Made by a program: the position numbers and the translations under genes
Shown here: positions 54,653 through 64,000 of the stretch, in pieces
Layout: each line of letters opens with the position of its first letter
Position numbering within the stretch: position 1 is the stretch's first letter
NCBI RefSeq assembly: GCF_001685485.1
Contig: NZ_BDEL01000001.1
Span: forward strand, 3,407,501 to 3,471,500
DNA from: Formosa haliotis
GTDB taxonomy: Bacteria; Bacteroidota; Bacteroidia; Flavobacteriales; Flavobacteriaceae
Direction of reading: 5' to 3'
Length of the DNA: 64,000 bases
The notes under the pieces: generated by a model
What the model was told of the DNA's origin: nothing
What the model saw: the letters and a program-made list of their open reading frames with translations, nothing else
The model's database searches: none

Positions 54653-55600
54653 TTATGCTAAGGGCATAGCCATTTCGGTATTAGCATTCTTATCAATTAC
54701 AATTCGTGTTCTTGGTAGACTATCTGGATAATTTTTCTGAATAAACGCAATCATCTTTTCGCGAATAAGCACCCTTAAATCCCAGGCTATAGGCGAGTTT
54801 TTTGCACTTACAAGTATTCTTATTTCTACGGTAGTTTCAGTACAATCGGTTACCTGTAACACATTAACTTTTTTGTCCCATAAATCTGTAGCATTCAAGA
54901 GGCGAGTTAATTCGTTTCTTAAGTCATCAAACGGAATAGAATAATCGGTATACAGAAATATGGTTCCCATAATATCGGCGTTGTTTCGTGTCCAGTTTTG
55001 AAATGGTTTTTCAAGGAAATAGGAGGAAGGTAACACCAATCGTCTTTTGTCCCAAAGACGGACTACGACATAGGTTAAATTAATTTCTTCTATCCATCCC
55101 CATTCATTTTCAACAACTACAGCATCATCTATTCTAAAGGGCTGCGTTATGGCTATTTGAATTCCCGCTAGCAGGGCGCCAACTACTTTTTGAGCGGATA
55201 ACCCCAATATAATACCCGCAACTCCGGCAGATGCAAAAAGGCCGACTCCAATTTTTCTGATACCTTCAAACGACAACAAAATCATTCCGATAGCCAAAAT
55301 AATTATAATGAAAATGATGACCTTTTCTAGAATATTAAATTGGGTATAAATTTTCCGAGAATGCAAATTATCTTCTTTAGTAATATCGTAACGCTTCAAA
55401 AAATTGGTCTTCAATTTATGTAGTAGTACTATACTTAAATACGCAGAAGCTGCGATAAGCAGGTTTTGTTGTTGCGATGCTAAGATGGAAAAATCGATAC
55501 TTGTGGTTCGCGTTAAGAATTTACTTAAGGGGTCTATGCTTAGTACAAATAGAATAATAGCAATGCTTATTATTAAGGGCAGATGTTTTTTCATAGGCAA
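54653..55600 (-). CDS. MscS-family mechanosensitive ion channel
   Basis: A 315-residue membrane protein with about four hydrophobic helices near the N-terminus and the pore-helix pattern FASAGVAGIILGLSAQKVVGALLAGIQIAI, followed by the beta domain IDDAVVVENEWGWIEEINLTYVVVRLWDKRRLVLPSSYFLEKPFQNWT, the hallmark of MscS channels. It protects the cell on osmotic downshift by opening under membrane tension. A start at 55594 (MKKHLP) is equally possible. It ends 2 bases after the convergent outer-membrane protein gene stop. Confidence 0.93.
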   Translation of the reverse strand: MPMKKHLPLIISIAIILFVLSIDPLSKFLTRTTSIDFSILASQQQNLLIAASAYLSIVLLHKLKTNFLKRYDITKEDNLHSRKIYTQFNILEKVIIFIIIILAIGMILLSFEGIRKIGVGLFASAGVAGIILGLSAQKVVGALLAGIQIAITQPFRIDDAVVVENEWGWIEEINLTYVVVRLWDKRRLVLPSSYFLEKPFQNWTRNNADIMGTIFLYTDYSIPFDDLRNELTRLLNATDLWDKKVNVLQVTDCTETTVEIRILVSAKNSPIAWDLRVLIREKMIAFIQKNYPDSLPRTRIVIDKNANTEMAMPLA

Positions 55601-55818
55601 AGATTTTACAAGGTAGGAGGTGTAAACCTAGCTTAGATTTAACTATGAAAAACAGCGTGTTACATCGACTATAAAGAGGATGAGCAAAGAAAAAACATAG
55701 CTTTTTATTTTAAAGTTAACCAAAAAAAGATGAACTATACAAGCATAAAGCCATGAACTGATTAGAAATCAGATTAATAAAAAAATAACTATGAAAAATT
55801 GAAAATATGATAATGCAT

Positions 55819-56640
55819 TTACCAGCTTCCACCGGCACCACCCCCACTGAAGCCACCGCCACCGAAGCCACCACCAAAACCTCCGCCACCGCCGAAGCCA
55901 CCTCCACCGAAGCCGCCTCCGCCAGATCCAAAGCCACCGCCATAGGTTCCGCGGCCCATATTACTTAAAATAATGGCATCGAGAATACTTGTTGGTCTGC
56001 GGTTACTGCCGCTGCCACCGCCTCCGCCACCGCGTTTGTTTCTAGAAATGGCAATCATGAGAATAACAAACATGATAAACATAAAGATTAGTTCGGGTGG
56101 AAAACCTTCTGGTTCTGCATTTTGTCTGCTGCCTTGATATTCACCCATTAAGAGTTGAAAAATAGCATCGGTTCCTTTGTCTAAACCTTGGTAGAAATTA
56201 CCGTTTATAAATTCTGGAATTATAACATTACGTGTCATTTCTCCTACAATTCCGGCAGTAAGTTTGTGTTCTACACCATAACCTGGGGAGATATGGATTT
56301 TACGGTCGTCTTTCGCTAACAATACAAAAACACCATTGTCTTCTTTGGCTTGACCAATACCCCATTCTTGTGCCCATTTAGGGGTTAATAGGCCAATATT
56401 TTCTCCTTTAGTAGTAGAAATAATGGCAATTACAATTTGGGTAGATGTAGTGTCTGAATATTTTACAAGCTTGTTTTCTAAGGCGCTTTTTTCTGAAGGA
56501 GTTAATAAGTTTATATAATCGTAAACACTGGTTTGAAAATCTGGTTTAGCAGGAATGTCGAATTGTGCTGTAACGATTTGTGATATACAAAACGCAATAC
56601 AGCAACAAGTAATTAGCCAAGTGTTTTTAATTTTTTGCAA
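55819..56640 (-). CDS. TPM-domain membrane protein with Gly-rich tail
   Basis: A 273-residue protein of the YgcG/TPM family. The signal peptide is MQKIKNTWLITCCCIAFCISQ, then a TPM domain (about residues 30-165, VYDYINLLTPSEKSALENKL, GVFVLLAKDDRKIHISPGYGVEH), one transmembrane helix (LIFMFIMFVILMIAI) and a tail of about 55 residues that is mostly Gly with Ser and Phe, ending in GGGAGGSW. In other organisms TPM domains act in acid phosphatase-like or photosystem-repair contexts. It is the last gene of the M23-MerR-LemA-TPM-TPM operon. Confidence 0.9.
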   Translation of the reverse strand: MQKIKNTWLITCCCIAFCISQIVTAQFDIPAKPDFQTSVYDYINLLTPSEKSALENKLVKYSDTTSTQIVIAIISTTKGENIGLLTPKWAQEWGIGQAKEDNGVFVLLAKDDRKIHISPGYGVEHKLTAGIVGEMTRNVIIPEFINGNFYQGLDKGTDAIFQLLMGEYQGSRQNAEPEGFPPELIFMFIMFVILMIAISRNKRGGGGGGSGSNRRPTSILDAIILSNMGRGTYGGGFGSGGGGFGGGGFGGGGGFGGGFGGGGFSGGGAGGSW

Positions 56641-56642
56641 GA

Positions 56643-57083
56643 TTATCCTTTTGAAATGTCGTTAGGTAATTCGTTAATGTCTGAGGCGTCCCAAGGGAAA
56701 TTCGCTTGAAGTTCTTTCCCTGCTCTTAAAACACCTTCAACAAGGCCGTCTTTAAATTTACCTTGTTTAAAATATGATTGAATAACATCTTTGGTCGTGT
56801 CCCAGAAATCTGCCTCTACAACGTCGTTAATACCTTTATCGCCATAAATAACAAAGGTTTTGTCTTCTACAGCAACATAAATTAAAACCCCATTTTGGAG
56901 TTTGGTATTATCCATTTTTAAAACATGAAAAACTTCCATAGCCCGTTCGTAAACGTCTATGGAAGCTGTTTTTTCAATATGGATACGGATCTCGCCAGAG
57001 GTGTGACTCTCGGCCACACGAATAGCTTCAACGATCTCGTCTTCTTCGTCTTTAGTAAGAAATCTTTCTACTTTAGAGTCCAT
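56643..57083 (-). CDS. TPM-domain protein
   Basis: A 146-residue protein with a single TPM domain (FLTKDEEDEIVEAIRVAESHTSGEIRIHIE, then NGVLIYVAVEDKTFVIYGDKGIND) and no obvious signal peptide or membrane helix. Its start overlaps the LemA stop by 1 base, and it ends 2 bases before the next TPM gene. This LemA-TPM-TPM order is common in Bacteroidota, and the three products are thought to act together in the envelope; their function is not known. Confidence 0.9.
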   Translation of the reverse strand: MDSKVERFLTKDEEDEIVEAIRVAESHTSGEIRIHIEKTASIDVYERAMEVFHVLKMDNTKLQNGVLIYVAVEDKTFVIYGDKGINDVVEADFWDTTKDVIQSYFKQGKFKDGLVEGVLRAGKELQANFPWDASDINELPNDISKG

Positions 57084-57688
57084 TATTTGTTATTGAAATC
57101 GAAATCAACATCTACAGGTCGTTCTGCACCAGCTTCAGCATCGAAGTATGGTTTAGATTCAAAATGTAACAGTCCTGCTAATAGTGAGTTCGGGAATGTT
57201 TTAATATGATTATTGTATGGTTTTATCGCTTCATTATAACGTACACGTGCGGTTTGAATGGTATTTTCGGTGCTTGTTAATTCGTCTTGTAATTTTAAGA
57301 AATTCTGATTGGCTTTTAATTCAGGATAACGTTCTACAGATACTAATAATTTAGATAACGAACTACTTAATCCGCCTTGTACTTCATTAAATTGCTTTAA
57401 TTGTTCTGGTGTAATATTAGAAGGATCTATAGTGGTTGAGGTTGCTTTTGCACGAGCTTCTATAACTTCGTTAAGTGTTGTTCTCTCGAAATCTGCAGCA
57501 CCTTTAACGGTATTTACAAGGTTTCCAATAAGATCGTTTCTACGTTGGTAAGAGGTTTGTACATTACCCCATGCTTCACTTACATTTTCGTTTAATTTAA
57601 CTGCTGTGTTGTTAAAGCCAACACCCCATTTGTAAAGTCCAAATGCAATTACCGCAAGGATAATTACAGGAATTAACCATTTTTTCAT
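57083..57688 (-). CDS. LemA family protein
   Basis: A 201-residue protein with one N-terminal transmembrane helix (WLIPVIILAVIAFGLYKWG) and the LemA coiled-coil-like helical domain: NENVSEAWGNVQTSYQRRNDLIGNLVNTVKGAADFE, YPELKANQNFLKLQDELTSTENTIQTARVRYNEA and YNNHIKTFPNSLLAGLLHF. The soluble part is likely extracytoplasmic. It precedes two TPM genes in the same operon. Biochemical role unknown. Confidence 0.95.
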   Translation of the reverse strand: MKKWLIPVIILAVIAFGLYKWGVGFNNTAVKLNENVSEAWGNVQTSYQRRNDLIGNLVNTVKGAADFERTTLNEVIEARAKATSTTIDPSNITPEQLKQFNEVQGGLSSSLSKLLVSVERYPELKANQNFLKLQDELTSTENTIQTARVRYNEAIKPYNNHIKTFPNSLLAGLLHFESKPYFDAEAGAERPVDVDFDFNNK

Positions 57689-57700
57689 GATTGTTAGTTT

Positions 57701-58030
57701 TTAAAGTTGATTTTTAATTCTGATGAGTTGATTTTTTATGTCTTCTAACTTATCGATAATATCAAAGTTAGTTAAAGTTTTCTTTTTTTCTTCTTTTAAA
57801 TGTGTTTTTGCGCCATCAAGCGTAAATCCTCGTTCTTTTACAAGATGAAAGATTAATTTTAAGTTTTTTATGTCTTCGGGCGTAAATTTTCGGTTGCCTT
57901 TAGCATTCTTTTTGGGTTTAAGCACATCGAATTCTTTTTCCCAAAAACGGATTAAAGACGCATTAACATCGAAAGCTTTGGCGACTTCGCCAATTCCATA
58001 GTATCGTTTTTCGGGTAAATCTATATGCAT
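57701..58030 (-). CDS. MerR family transcriptional regulator
   Basis: A 109-residue protein with a MerR DNA-binding domain (YYGIGEVAKAFDVNASLIRFWEKEFDVLKPKKNAKGNRKFTPEDIKNLKLI) and a short C-terminal helical tail. There is no effector domain. Its ATG overlaps the stop of the M23 peptidase gene (TAATG) and it lies 12 bases before lemA, so it is an operon member and a likely autoregulator. Ligand unknown. Confidence 0.93.
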   Translation of the reverse strand: MHIDLPEKRYYGIGEVAKAFDVNASLIRFWEKEFDVLKPKKNAKGNRKFTPEDIKNLKLIFHLVKERGFTLDGAKTHLKEEKKKTLTNFDIIDKLEDIKNQLIRIKNQL

Positions 58031-59001
58031 TAATCTAATGATTGATTTTCTAATGATGCTTTTTCTAATAAACGGCTATATTCTTCTGGTGTTAAACTGC
58101 CGTAATAGAAATTTGTTGGGTTAATACGCTCGTCGTCTTTAAAAATTTCATAATGTAAATGTGGCGCTTCAGATCTACCAGTACTTCCTACAAATCCAAT
58201 AAGATCTCCACGTTCTACTTTCTGGTTTTTCTTAACATTGTACTTGTAAAGATGCGCATATAAACTTACATAACCATAACCATGGTCTATTCTAATATGA
58301 TTTCCGTAACCGGTGGAATGATTGTCGGCACGAATTACTACGCCATCTCCAGTAGCATACACGGGGGTTCCACGCGGTGCCGTAAAATCCATACCATAAT
58401 GAAATTTCCTCGCTTTGGTAAAGGGATCTGTTCGGTATCCGTAACCAGAAGCTATACGCGTTAAATCTACATTATTTACGGGTTGTATTGCTGGAATTGC
58501 AGCTAATAATTTTTCTTTGTCTTCGGCTAATTTTGCAATTTCATCTAGAGATTTAGATTGCACTACAATTTGTTTTTGAAGAATGTCTAACTTTTTATTG
58601 CTTTCTATTATAAGTTTAGAATTGTCGTAGCCTTCTAAATCTTTATATCTGTTTATACCTCCAAAACCAGCTTTACGTTGCTCTTCCGGAATAGGGTTGG
58701 CTTCAAAATAAATGCGATATATGTTGTTGTCTCTATCTTCAATACTGGCTAAAACTTCAGATGCTTCATCCATCTTTTTATTCAGCATATCAAATTGTAT
58801 CTGAGTGTTTTGTAACTCGCGTTTTAGGGCTTTCTCTTTAGGCGATTCAACAAAATGGCTAGTAATAAAAATAGTTAAAAACCCAAATAAGGCCGCTGCA
58901 GTAATAAATGCTAATATAAACTTAAACGTATTACGTTTTTTACGCTCTATTTTACGATAGGAAAGCGTCTCAGGATCATAATAATATTTTACCTTACTCA
59001 T
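58030..59001 (-). CDS. M23 family metallopeptidase
   Basis: A 323-residue membrane-anchored peptidoglycan hydrolase. One N-terminal transmembrane helix (FILAFITAAALFGFLTIFIT), a periplasmic coiled coil (about residues 50-160), and a C-terminal M23/LytM domain: KFHYGMDFTAPRGTPVYATGDGVV (HxxxD zinc ligands), HGYGYVSLYAHL and HLHYEIF (HxH). All three zinc-site motifs are present, so it should be active. Divergent from alaS. The TATTTTTG -7 element lies at 59083-59076 on the minus strand. Confidence 0.95.
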   Translation of the reverse strand: MSKVKYYYDPETLSYRKIERKKRNTFKFILAFITAAALFGFLTIFITSHFVESPKEKALKRELQNTQIQFDMLNKKMDEASEVLASIEDRDNNIYRIYFEANPIPEEQRKAGFGGINRYKDLEGYDNSKLIIESNKKLDILQKQIVVQSKSLDEIAKLAEDKEKLLAAIPAIQPVNNVDLTRIASGYGYRTDPFTKARKFHYGMDFTAPRGTPVYATGDGVVIRADNHSTGYGNHIRIDHGYGYVSLYAHLYKYNVKKNQKVERGDLIGFVGSTGRSEAPHLHYEIFKDDERINPTNFYYGSLTPEEYSRLLEKASLENQSLD

Positions 59002-59075
59002 TATCTAATTTATACTATTTTTGCAATTAAATTGATGCAATTTGCTGTTAAATCAAAGGGATTCTGGCAAACCTA

Positions 59076-59162
59076 CAAAAATATTCGAACTACAAATTTA
59101 AAAAACAAATGACAATATTTTACGTCTAGCCTTAAGCAAACCTTAATTTAACAATATATTTG
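59076..59162. promoter_or_regulatory. Divergent promoters for M23 operon and alaS
   Basis: The minus-strand TATTTTTG at 59083-59076 serves the M23 operon and the plus-strand TATATTTG at 59155-59162 serves alaS, each a match to TAnnTTTG. Confidence 0.55.
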
Positions 59163-59228
59163 CACTTAATAATCGAAAAAATGACTTCCTAAAAGTAGTC
59201 AATTTAATAACAGTTTGTTACGTATAAT

Positions 59229-61844
59229 ATGAAATCTCAAGACATTCGCGCTAAGTATTTAGAATTTTTTAAAAGTAAAGGACATACCATTGTGCCGTCT
59301 GCACCTTTGGTATTAAAAAACGATCCCACCTTAATGTTTGTAAATTCTGGAATGGCACCGTTTAAAGAGTACTTTTTAGGACAAGCGAAGCCCATAAGTA
59401 ATCGTATAGCAGATTCGCAAAAATGCTTACGTGTTTCGGGTAAACATAACGATTTGGAAGAAGTAGGGTACGATACGTATCACCACACTTTATTTGAAAT
59501 GTTGGGGAATTGGAGTTTTGGAGACTATTTTAAAAAGGAAGCCATTGCATGGTGTTGGGAGTTATTAACCGATGTTTATGGTATAGATAACGATATATTA
59601 TATGTTACGGTTTTTGAAGGCGATAAGGAAGATGGCACACCTATGGATCAAGAAGCATACGATTTTTGGAAAGAAATTGTAGACGAAGATCGTATCCTTT
59701 TAGGGAATAAAAAAGATAACTTTTGGGAAATGGGCGATCAAGGTCCGTGTGGACCATGTAGCGAAATACATGTTGATATTCGTTCGGCAGAGGAGAAAGC
59801 TAAAATTGATGGAAAATCTTTAGTGAATGCCGATCATCCTCAAGTTGTAGAAATCTGGAACTTAGTATTTATGCAATACAATCGTAAAGCCAACGGAAGC
59901 TTAGAAACACTTCCTAATAAACATATCGATACCGGTATGGGCTTCGAACGTTTATGTATGGTATTGCAGGGCGTTCAATCTAATTACGATACCGATGTGT
60001 TTACGCCAATTATTAGAGAGATTGAAATAATTTCTAAAGCTAAATACGGGAAAGACGAAAAAGCCGATGTTGCCATTCGTGTTATCTCAGACCATGTGCG
60101 TGCGGTAGCTTTCTCTATTGCCGATGGTCAATTACCTAGTAATACGGGGGCGGGTTACGTAATACGTCGTATTTTACGTCGCGCCGTACGATACAGTTTC
60201 ACATTTTTAGACGAGAAGGAACCATTTATTTATAGATTGGTGAATGTTTTAAGTGAAAAAATGGGAGCTGCTTTCCCTGAATTAAAAGTTCAAAAACAAT
60301 TAATTCAGAATGTAATTAAAGAAGAAGAAGCTTCATTTTTAAGAACTTTAGAGCAAGGTTTGGTGCTCTTAAACGGTATTATTGAAGGTGCTTCATCTAA
60401 AACAATTTCTGGAGAAAAAGCATTCGAATTATACGATACTTACGGATTTCCTATCGATTTAACCTCTTTAATTCTTCGCGAAAAAGGATTAGCCTTAGAT
60501 GAAGCTGGTTTTCATGCCGAAATGGAAAAACAAAAAAACAGATCGCGTTCTGCTAGCGAAATGTCTACAGACGATTGGACGGTTTTGATAGAAGATGATG
60601 TTCAAGAATTTGTAGGGTACGATACTTTAGAGGCGCCTGTTAATATAACACGATACAGAAAAGTAGTTTCTAAAAAAGAGGGAACGATGTATCAACTCGT
60701 GTTTAACTTAACACCGTTTTATCCAGAAGGTGGAGGTCAGGTTGGAGATAAAGGTTACATTGAATCTCCAAACGGAGATGTCACTTATATTCTAGATACT
60801 AAAAAGGAAAATAATGTTGTTATTCACTTAGTAAAAGAGCTTCCGGATGATATTAATGTGGTGCTTCAAGCTACAGTAGATGCAAAACAGCGTTACCGTA
60901 CCGCTTGCAACCACACGGCAACCCACTTATTACACCAGGCTTTACGCGAAATATTAGGAGAGCATGTCGAGCAAAAAGGATCTGCTGTACATTCTAAGCA
61001 TTTAAGATTCGATTTTTCTCACTTTTCTAAAGTAACGAACGATCAATTACAGGATATAGAAAGTTTTGTGAATGCGCGTATCGAAGGTAAACTTCCGTTG
61101 CAAGAACAGCGTAACATTCCAATGCAGAAGGCGATAGATGAAGGAGCGATGGCCTTATTTGGTGAAAAATATGGAGATACCGTTCGTGCCATTCGTTTCG
61201 GAAAATCGATAGAACTTTGTGGTGGTACACATGTACAGAATACCGCAGATATTTGGCATTTTAAAATTATTTCTGAAAGTGCTGTGGCCTCAGGAATTCG
61301 TAGAATTGAAGCCATTACTAATGATGCGGTTAAGAGTTTTTATACCGAAAACAGTAAGATTTACTTTGAAATGAAGGATTTGCTAAATAATGCGCAAGAG
61401 CCCATTAAAGCTCTGCAGAATTTACAAGACGAAAATTCAAGTTTAAAAAAGCAAGTTGAGCAATTATTGAAAGAGAAGGCTAAAAATATTAAAGGCTTGC
61501 TTAAAGAGGAAGTAGAAACTATAGGTGGTATACAGTTTTTAGCAAAACAATTAGATTTAGATGCGGCAGGAATAAAAGATTTAGCATTCGAGTTAGGCGA
61601 TCAGTTAGGAAATGCATTTTTAGTTTTCGGTACCGAACAAAACGGAAAAGCTTTATTGTCTTGTTATATCTCTAAAGGATTAGTGGCTAGCCATAATTTA
61701 AATGCCGGCCAAGTGGTTCGCGAACTTGGGAAGTTTATTCAAGGAGGCGGTGGCGGACAGCCATTTTTTGCAACTGCTGGAGGTAAAAATCCAGAAGGTA
61801 TTGCAGAGGCCTTACAGGCTGCAAAACAATATGTTGCCAAATAG
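59229..61844 (+). CDS. alaS: Alanine--tRNA ligase
   Basis: An 871-residue class II synthetase that charges tRNA-Ala. Motif evidence includes the N-terminal [94 protein letters not shown], the editing domain [13 protein letters not shown] with CGGTHV, and the C-terminal DHHA1 region ending [19 protein letters not shown]. Length is normal. The gene is followed by GSCFA after 9 bases. Confidence 0.97.
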   Translation: MKSQDIRAKYLEFFKSKGHTIVPSAPLVLKNDPTLMFVNSGMAPFKEYFLGQAKPISNRIADSQKCLRVSGKHNDLEEVGYDTYHHTLFEMLGNWSFGDYFKKEAIAWCWELLTDVYGIDNDILYVTVFEGDKEDGTPMDQEAYDFWKEIVDEDRILLGNKKDNFWEMGDQGPCGPCSEIHVDIRSAEEKAKIDGKSLVNADHPQVVEIWNLVFMQYNRKANGSLETLPNKHIDTGMGFERLCMVLQGVQSNYDTDVFTPIIREIEIISKAKYGKDEKADVAIRVISDHVRAVAFSIADGQLPSNTGAGYVIRRILRRAVRYSFTFLDEKEPFIYRLVNVLSEKMGAAFPELKVQKQLIQNVIKEEEASFLRTLEQGLVLLNGIIEGASSKTISGEKAFELYDTYGFPIDLTSLILREKGLALDEAGFHAEMEKQKNRSRSASEMSTDDWTVLIEDDVQEFVGYDTLEAPVNITRYRKVVSKKEGTMYQLVFNLTPFYPEGGGQVGDKGYIESPNGDVTYILDTKKENNVVIHLVKELPDDINVVLQATVDAKQRYRTACNHTATHLLHQALREILGEHVEQKGSAVHSKHLRFDFSHFSKVTNDQLQDIESFVNARIEGKLPLQEQRNIPMQKAIDEGAMALFGEKYGDTVRAIRFGKSIELCGGTHVQNTADIWHFKIISESAVASGIRRIEAITNDAVKSFYTENSKIYFEMKDLLNNAQEPIKALQNLQDENSSLKKQVEQLLKEKAKNIKGLLKEEVETIGGIQFLAKQLDLDAAGIKDLAFELGDQLGNAFLVFGTEQNGKALLSCYISKGLVASHNLNAGQVVRELGKFIQGGGGGQPFFATAGGKNPEGIAEALQAAKQYVAK

Positions 61845-61853
61845 GAATTATAT

Positions 61854-62813
61854 ATGAAATTTTTAACCGAGATCCCAATACAACAACAAAGCGAAAATCT
61901 TATAGATTATCAATCAGAAGTGTTGTTATTGGGATCTTGTTTTGTAGAAAATATTGGCAAAAAATTAGACTACTTTAAATTTAAAAATCTTCAGAATCCC
62001 TTTGGGGTATTATTTCAACCCAAAGCCATCGAAAATTTAATAGATAAAGCTGTCCATAATCATACGTATACCGAGGCCGATTTATTTTATTTCAACGACA
62101 TTTGGCAATGTTACGAAGCGCATTCTAAATTAAGCGCCCTATCTAAGGAAGCTGTCCTAACTAGATTGAACTCTTCCTTAAATCAAACTAAACAGTTTTT
62201 GCAAACGGCAACTCATGTTGTAATTACTTTAGGCACCGCCTGGATATATAAACATGAAGCGACACATACTATCGTTGCAAACTGTCATAAAGTTCCTCAA
62301 AAATCATTTAAAAAAGAACTGTTAAGTGTAGCAGACATTCGTGATTCTTTAAATCATATTTTAGGTTTAATCGCTTCGGTGAATCCTAACGTTACTGTGC
62401 TGTTTACCGTGTCTCCAATTCGACATACTAAAGACGGATTTGTTGAAAATACACGCAGCAAAGCACACTTAATTTCGGCTATTCATCAAGTTCTTGAGAC
62501 TAAAAAAGGAAATACATTTTATTTCCCATCTTATGAAATTATGATGGACGAGCTTCGTGATTATAGGTTTTATACTGCCGATTTAGTGCATCCTAACCAA
62601 ATGGCTATCGATTATATTTGGGAGAAATTTCAAACGGCTTGGCTTGCTCCAACGACTAGTCCTATAATGAAGGAAATTCATGGTGTTCAATCAGGTTTAC
62701 AGCATAAACCGTTTAATGAATCATCGGAACAACATCAAAAATTTCTTCAAAATTTAGAACAGCGCATACATACAATTCAAAAGAAATTAGATAGAAATTT
62801 GTTTAATATGTAA
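61854..62813 (+). CDS. GSCFA domain protein
   Basis: A 319-residue protein named for its N-terminal GSCFA motif, here LLLGSCFVENIGKKLDYFK. Further matches are NPFGVLFQPKAIENLI, ITLGTAWIYKHEATHTIVANCHKVP, VLFTVSPIRHTKDGFVENTRSKAHLISAIHQ and YFPSYEIMMDELRDYRFYTADLVHPNQMAIDYIWE. The layout suggests an SGNH-type hydrolase; the Gly-Ser-Cys-Phe at the N-terminus and the DLVHPN near the C-terminus correspond to the family's conserved ends. Probably cytoplasmic; substrate unknown. It is read with alaS. Confidence 0.92.
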   Translation: MKFLTEIPIQQQSENLIDYQSEVLLLGSCFVENIGKKLDYFKFKNLQNPFGVLFQPKAIENLIDKAVHNHTYTEADLFYFNDIWQCYEAHSKLSALSKEAVLTRLNSSLNQTKQFLQTATHVVITLGTAWIYKHEATHTIVANCHKVPQKSFKKELLSVADIRDSLNHILGLIASVNPNVTVLFTVSPIRHTKDGFVENTRSKAHLISAIHQVLETKKGNTFYFPSYEIMMDELRDYRFYTADLVHPNQMAIDYIWEKFQTAWLAPTTSPIMKEIHGVQSGLQHKPFNESSEQHQKFLQNLEQRIHTIQKKLDRNLFNM

Positions 62814-62937
62814 GAATTTATTGTGATTAATGAGGATGTTTTGCGATATGGCTAATTTTTGTGTTAGTCATCTAAAAAAATCGATAAATATCTGAATAAA
62901 TTATAATTTAGACTTGCTATTAATCAATCTGTTAAGG

Positions 62938-62993
62938 AGCATCAAAGACTGCGAATCACAAAAGGTGTAGATCAGTAATTGATGCTTTTTTTT
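62938..62993 (+). terminator. Possible terminator after the GSCFA gene
   Basis: AGCATCAA / TTGATGCT with a 33-base loop and a T8 tail. The long loop makes this less certain than the other terminators. Confidence 0.45.
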
Positions 62994-63053
62994 ATGACAT
63001 TATTAGGGTCTTCTCATAAACATATTTTATACCTTTAAGTAAAATTAAAATTG

Positions 63054-63668
63054 ATGCGTAATATTATTTTTGGAATCCTTATCGCAGTTGCTTTGTTTTT
63101 TACTTTAAGATACTGTAGTGCTGCAAAGGAAGATAAAGCAGAGCTGCTTGAAAGTTCGCAATTAATTCAGGAACAGATTAAGAATGTCGGTAAGCTCGTG
63201 GTTACCGAAGGGCATTTTAGCGAAGTGTTTACGTATAAAGATTCGCGTGAGGTGTTCCCCTATTTGGTGAGTGCCGAAAAGAAAGCTTTAGTGGTGGTAA
63301 ATGCCGATGTTACGATAGCCTACGATTTAAGTAAAATTGAATATGATATTGACGAAACTACAAAAACGTTAAACATTACATACATACCAGAAGAAGAGGT
63401 TAAAGTATATCCAGAATTCGAATATTACGATATACAGGCCGATTTTTTAAATCAGTTTCAAGCGAAAGATTACAATGCTATTAAGAGTAGGGTAAAGGCA
63501 TCGCTTATGAAAAAAGTTGATAAATCTGATTTTAAAAAGAATTCTAAAAACAGGTTAATCAGCGAATTGTCTAAGTTTTACATTTTAACCAATTCTTTGG
63601 GGTGGACCTTACAATATAATCAGCAACCTATTACACACGAACAAAGTTTGCAAGACCTAAAATTATAA
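63054..63668 (+). CDS. DUF4230 family protein
   Basis: A 204-residue protein starting at the ATG at 63054; a TTG lies one codon upstream. An N-terminal hydrophobic segment (NIIFGILIAVALFFTLRYC) is a signal anchor. The DUF4230 domain follows (KNVGKLVVTEGHFSEVFTYKD, KKALVVVNADVTIAYDLSKIEYDIDETTKTLNITYIPEEEVKVYPEFEYYD). The role is unknown. It overlaps the convergent rhodanese gene by 6 bases. Confidence 0.9.
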   Translation: MRNIIFGILIAVALFFTLRYCSAAKEDKAELLESSQLIQEQIKNVGKLVVTEGHFSEVFTYKDSREVFPYLVSAEKKALVVVNADVTIAYDLSKIEYDIDETTKTLNITYIPEEEVKVYPEFEYYDIQADFLNQFQAKDYNAIKSRVKASLMKKVDKSDFKKNSKNRLISELSKFYILTNSLGWTLQYNQQPITHEQSLQDLKL

Positions 63669-63968
63669 CCACTGTTTTAAAGTTTGGTAGCTTCCTCCAT
63701 TAGTGGCGTCTATGCCATTTATATGTAAATATTTAACTGCTTTGGCAGATCGTACACCGCTCGCACAACAGACTATAAACGGCTTGTTGGTTTTTCTTAG
63801 AACAGAAACTTGTTGGTGTAAATGGTCTATAGGAATGTTTTCCGATCCTATAATATGACCTTTATTGTATTCTTTTTTAGAGCGTACATCTAAAATTATG
63901 GCACCCCTAGATTTAAAATTTTCAATGTCGCGTCGCTGCTTTCTGAATAAAAAATCTAGTAATCCCAT
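63663..63968 (-). CDS. Rhodanese-like domain protein
   Basis: A 101-residue protein from the ATG at 63968 (MGLLDFLFRKQ); seven more codons lie upstream in frame. A single rhodanese domain has FKSRGAIILDVRSKKEYNKGHIIGSENIP and the active-site loop CCASGVRS, with the catalytic cysteine at residue 68 and Arg73 in a CxxxxR loop. It would transfer sulfur or sense thiols; no signal peptide, so cytoplasmic. The partner is unknown. Confidence 0.9.
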   Translation of the reverse strand: MGLLDFLFRKQRRDIENFKSRGAIILDVRSKKEYNKGHIIGSENIPIDHLHQQVSVLRKTNKPFIVCCASGVRSAKAVKYLHINGIDATNGGSYQTLKQWL

Positions 63969-64000
63969 GACTTTTTTATAAAAATACAAGATTTCTTAGG

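Noticed and set aside
55716..55943. Ala/Val-rich frame over the Gly-rich tail of the TPM gene
   Set aside because: This is a frame shadow of the GGN-rich repeats of the real gene; codon bias and composition are those of a shifted Gly repeat.

Overview
The window looks like a chromosomal segment of a member of the Flavobacteriaceae (Bacteroidota), probably marine. Supporting signs are AT-rich DNA, the gliding and type IX secretion core gldK-gldL-gldM-gldN, Bacteroidota-type promoters (TAnnTTTG at -7) in place of sigma70 boxes, many lipoproteins with a short lipobox, and GSCFA, DUF4230 and plant-type LRR proteins. No plasmid or phage backbone, insertion sequence, integrase or CRISPR array was seen.

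Layout. 1-4.3 kb (minus): miaB, a receiver-less sigma54 activator, lptE and a truncated TPR-type protein, read as one operon. 4.4-9 kb (plus): a membrane protein, topA and a degenerate arginase-fold protein. 9.1-13.8 kb: gldKLMN, closed by a strong terminator. 13.9-18.4 kb: an FAD oxidoreductase, DUF983, a frameshifted ABC-F gene, a frameshifted LRR surface protein and a small cysteine-rich protein. 18.5 kb: initiator tRNA-Met. 18.7-23.1 kb: a decayed zone with remnants of GLPGLI, outer-membrane and GntR-family genes and a frameshifted DUF502 gene, surrounding two intact DUF1254 lipoproteins. 23.2-28.8 kb (minus): an arylsulfatase, HAD lipoprotein and outer-membrane protein operon, a His/Asn-rich lipoprotein, and a second outer-membrane protein. 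29-31 kb: DUF2255, HutD/Ves and a secreted protein. 31.2-37.6 kb (minus): a periplasmic nitrate reductase operon, napD-napA-tetraheme cytochrome-tetraheme lipoprotein-FeS protein-NrfD. 38-46.7 kb: a frameshifted small gene, a serine hydrolase, a DsbD-like protein, hemN, an Old Yellow Enzyme and a divergent AraC regulator. 46.8-54.6 kb: a DEAD-box helicase, VF530, a lipoprotein, era, der and an outer-membrane beta-barrel protein. 54.6-59 kb (minus): MscS, then M23 peptidase-MerR-LemA-TPM-TPM. 59.2-64 kb: alaS, GSCFA, DUF4230 and rhodanese.

How the genes work together. The nap operon encodes NapA and NapD but neither NapC nor NapGH. Electrons most likely pass from quinol through a NrfD/FeS pair and two four-heme cytochromes to NapA. 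A TGAC-N4-GTCA palindrome upstream of napD suggests FNR/CRP-family control. A DsbD-like thiol reductase and oxygen-independent hemN lie within 10 kb and fit a micro-oxic or anaerobic c-type cytochrome lifestyle. The sulfatase-HAD-outer-membrane-protein operon and the facing DUF1254 lipoproteins look like a second envelope module whose task I cannot name.

A recurring oddity is that at least eight reading-frame breaks in five genes are each explained by loss of one base from an A or T run. They affect ABC-F (three times), LRR (twice), DUF502, the nap FeS protein and the gene at 38.1-38.6 kb. This is either assembly or sequencing error or true slippage decay; sequence alone cannot decide.
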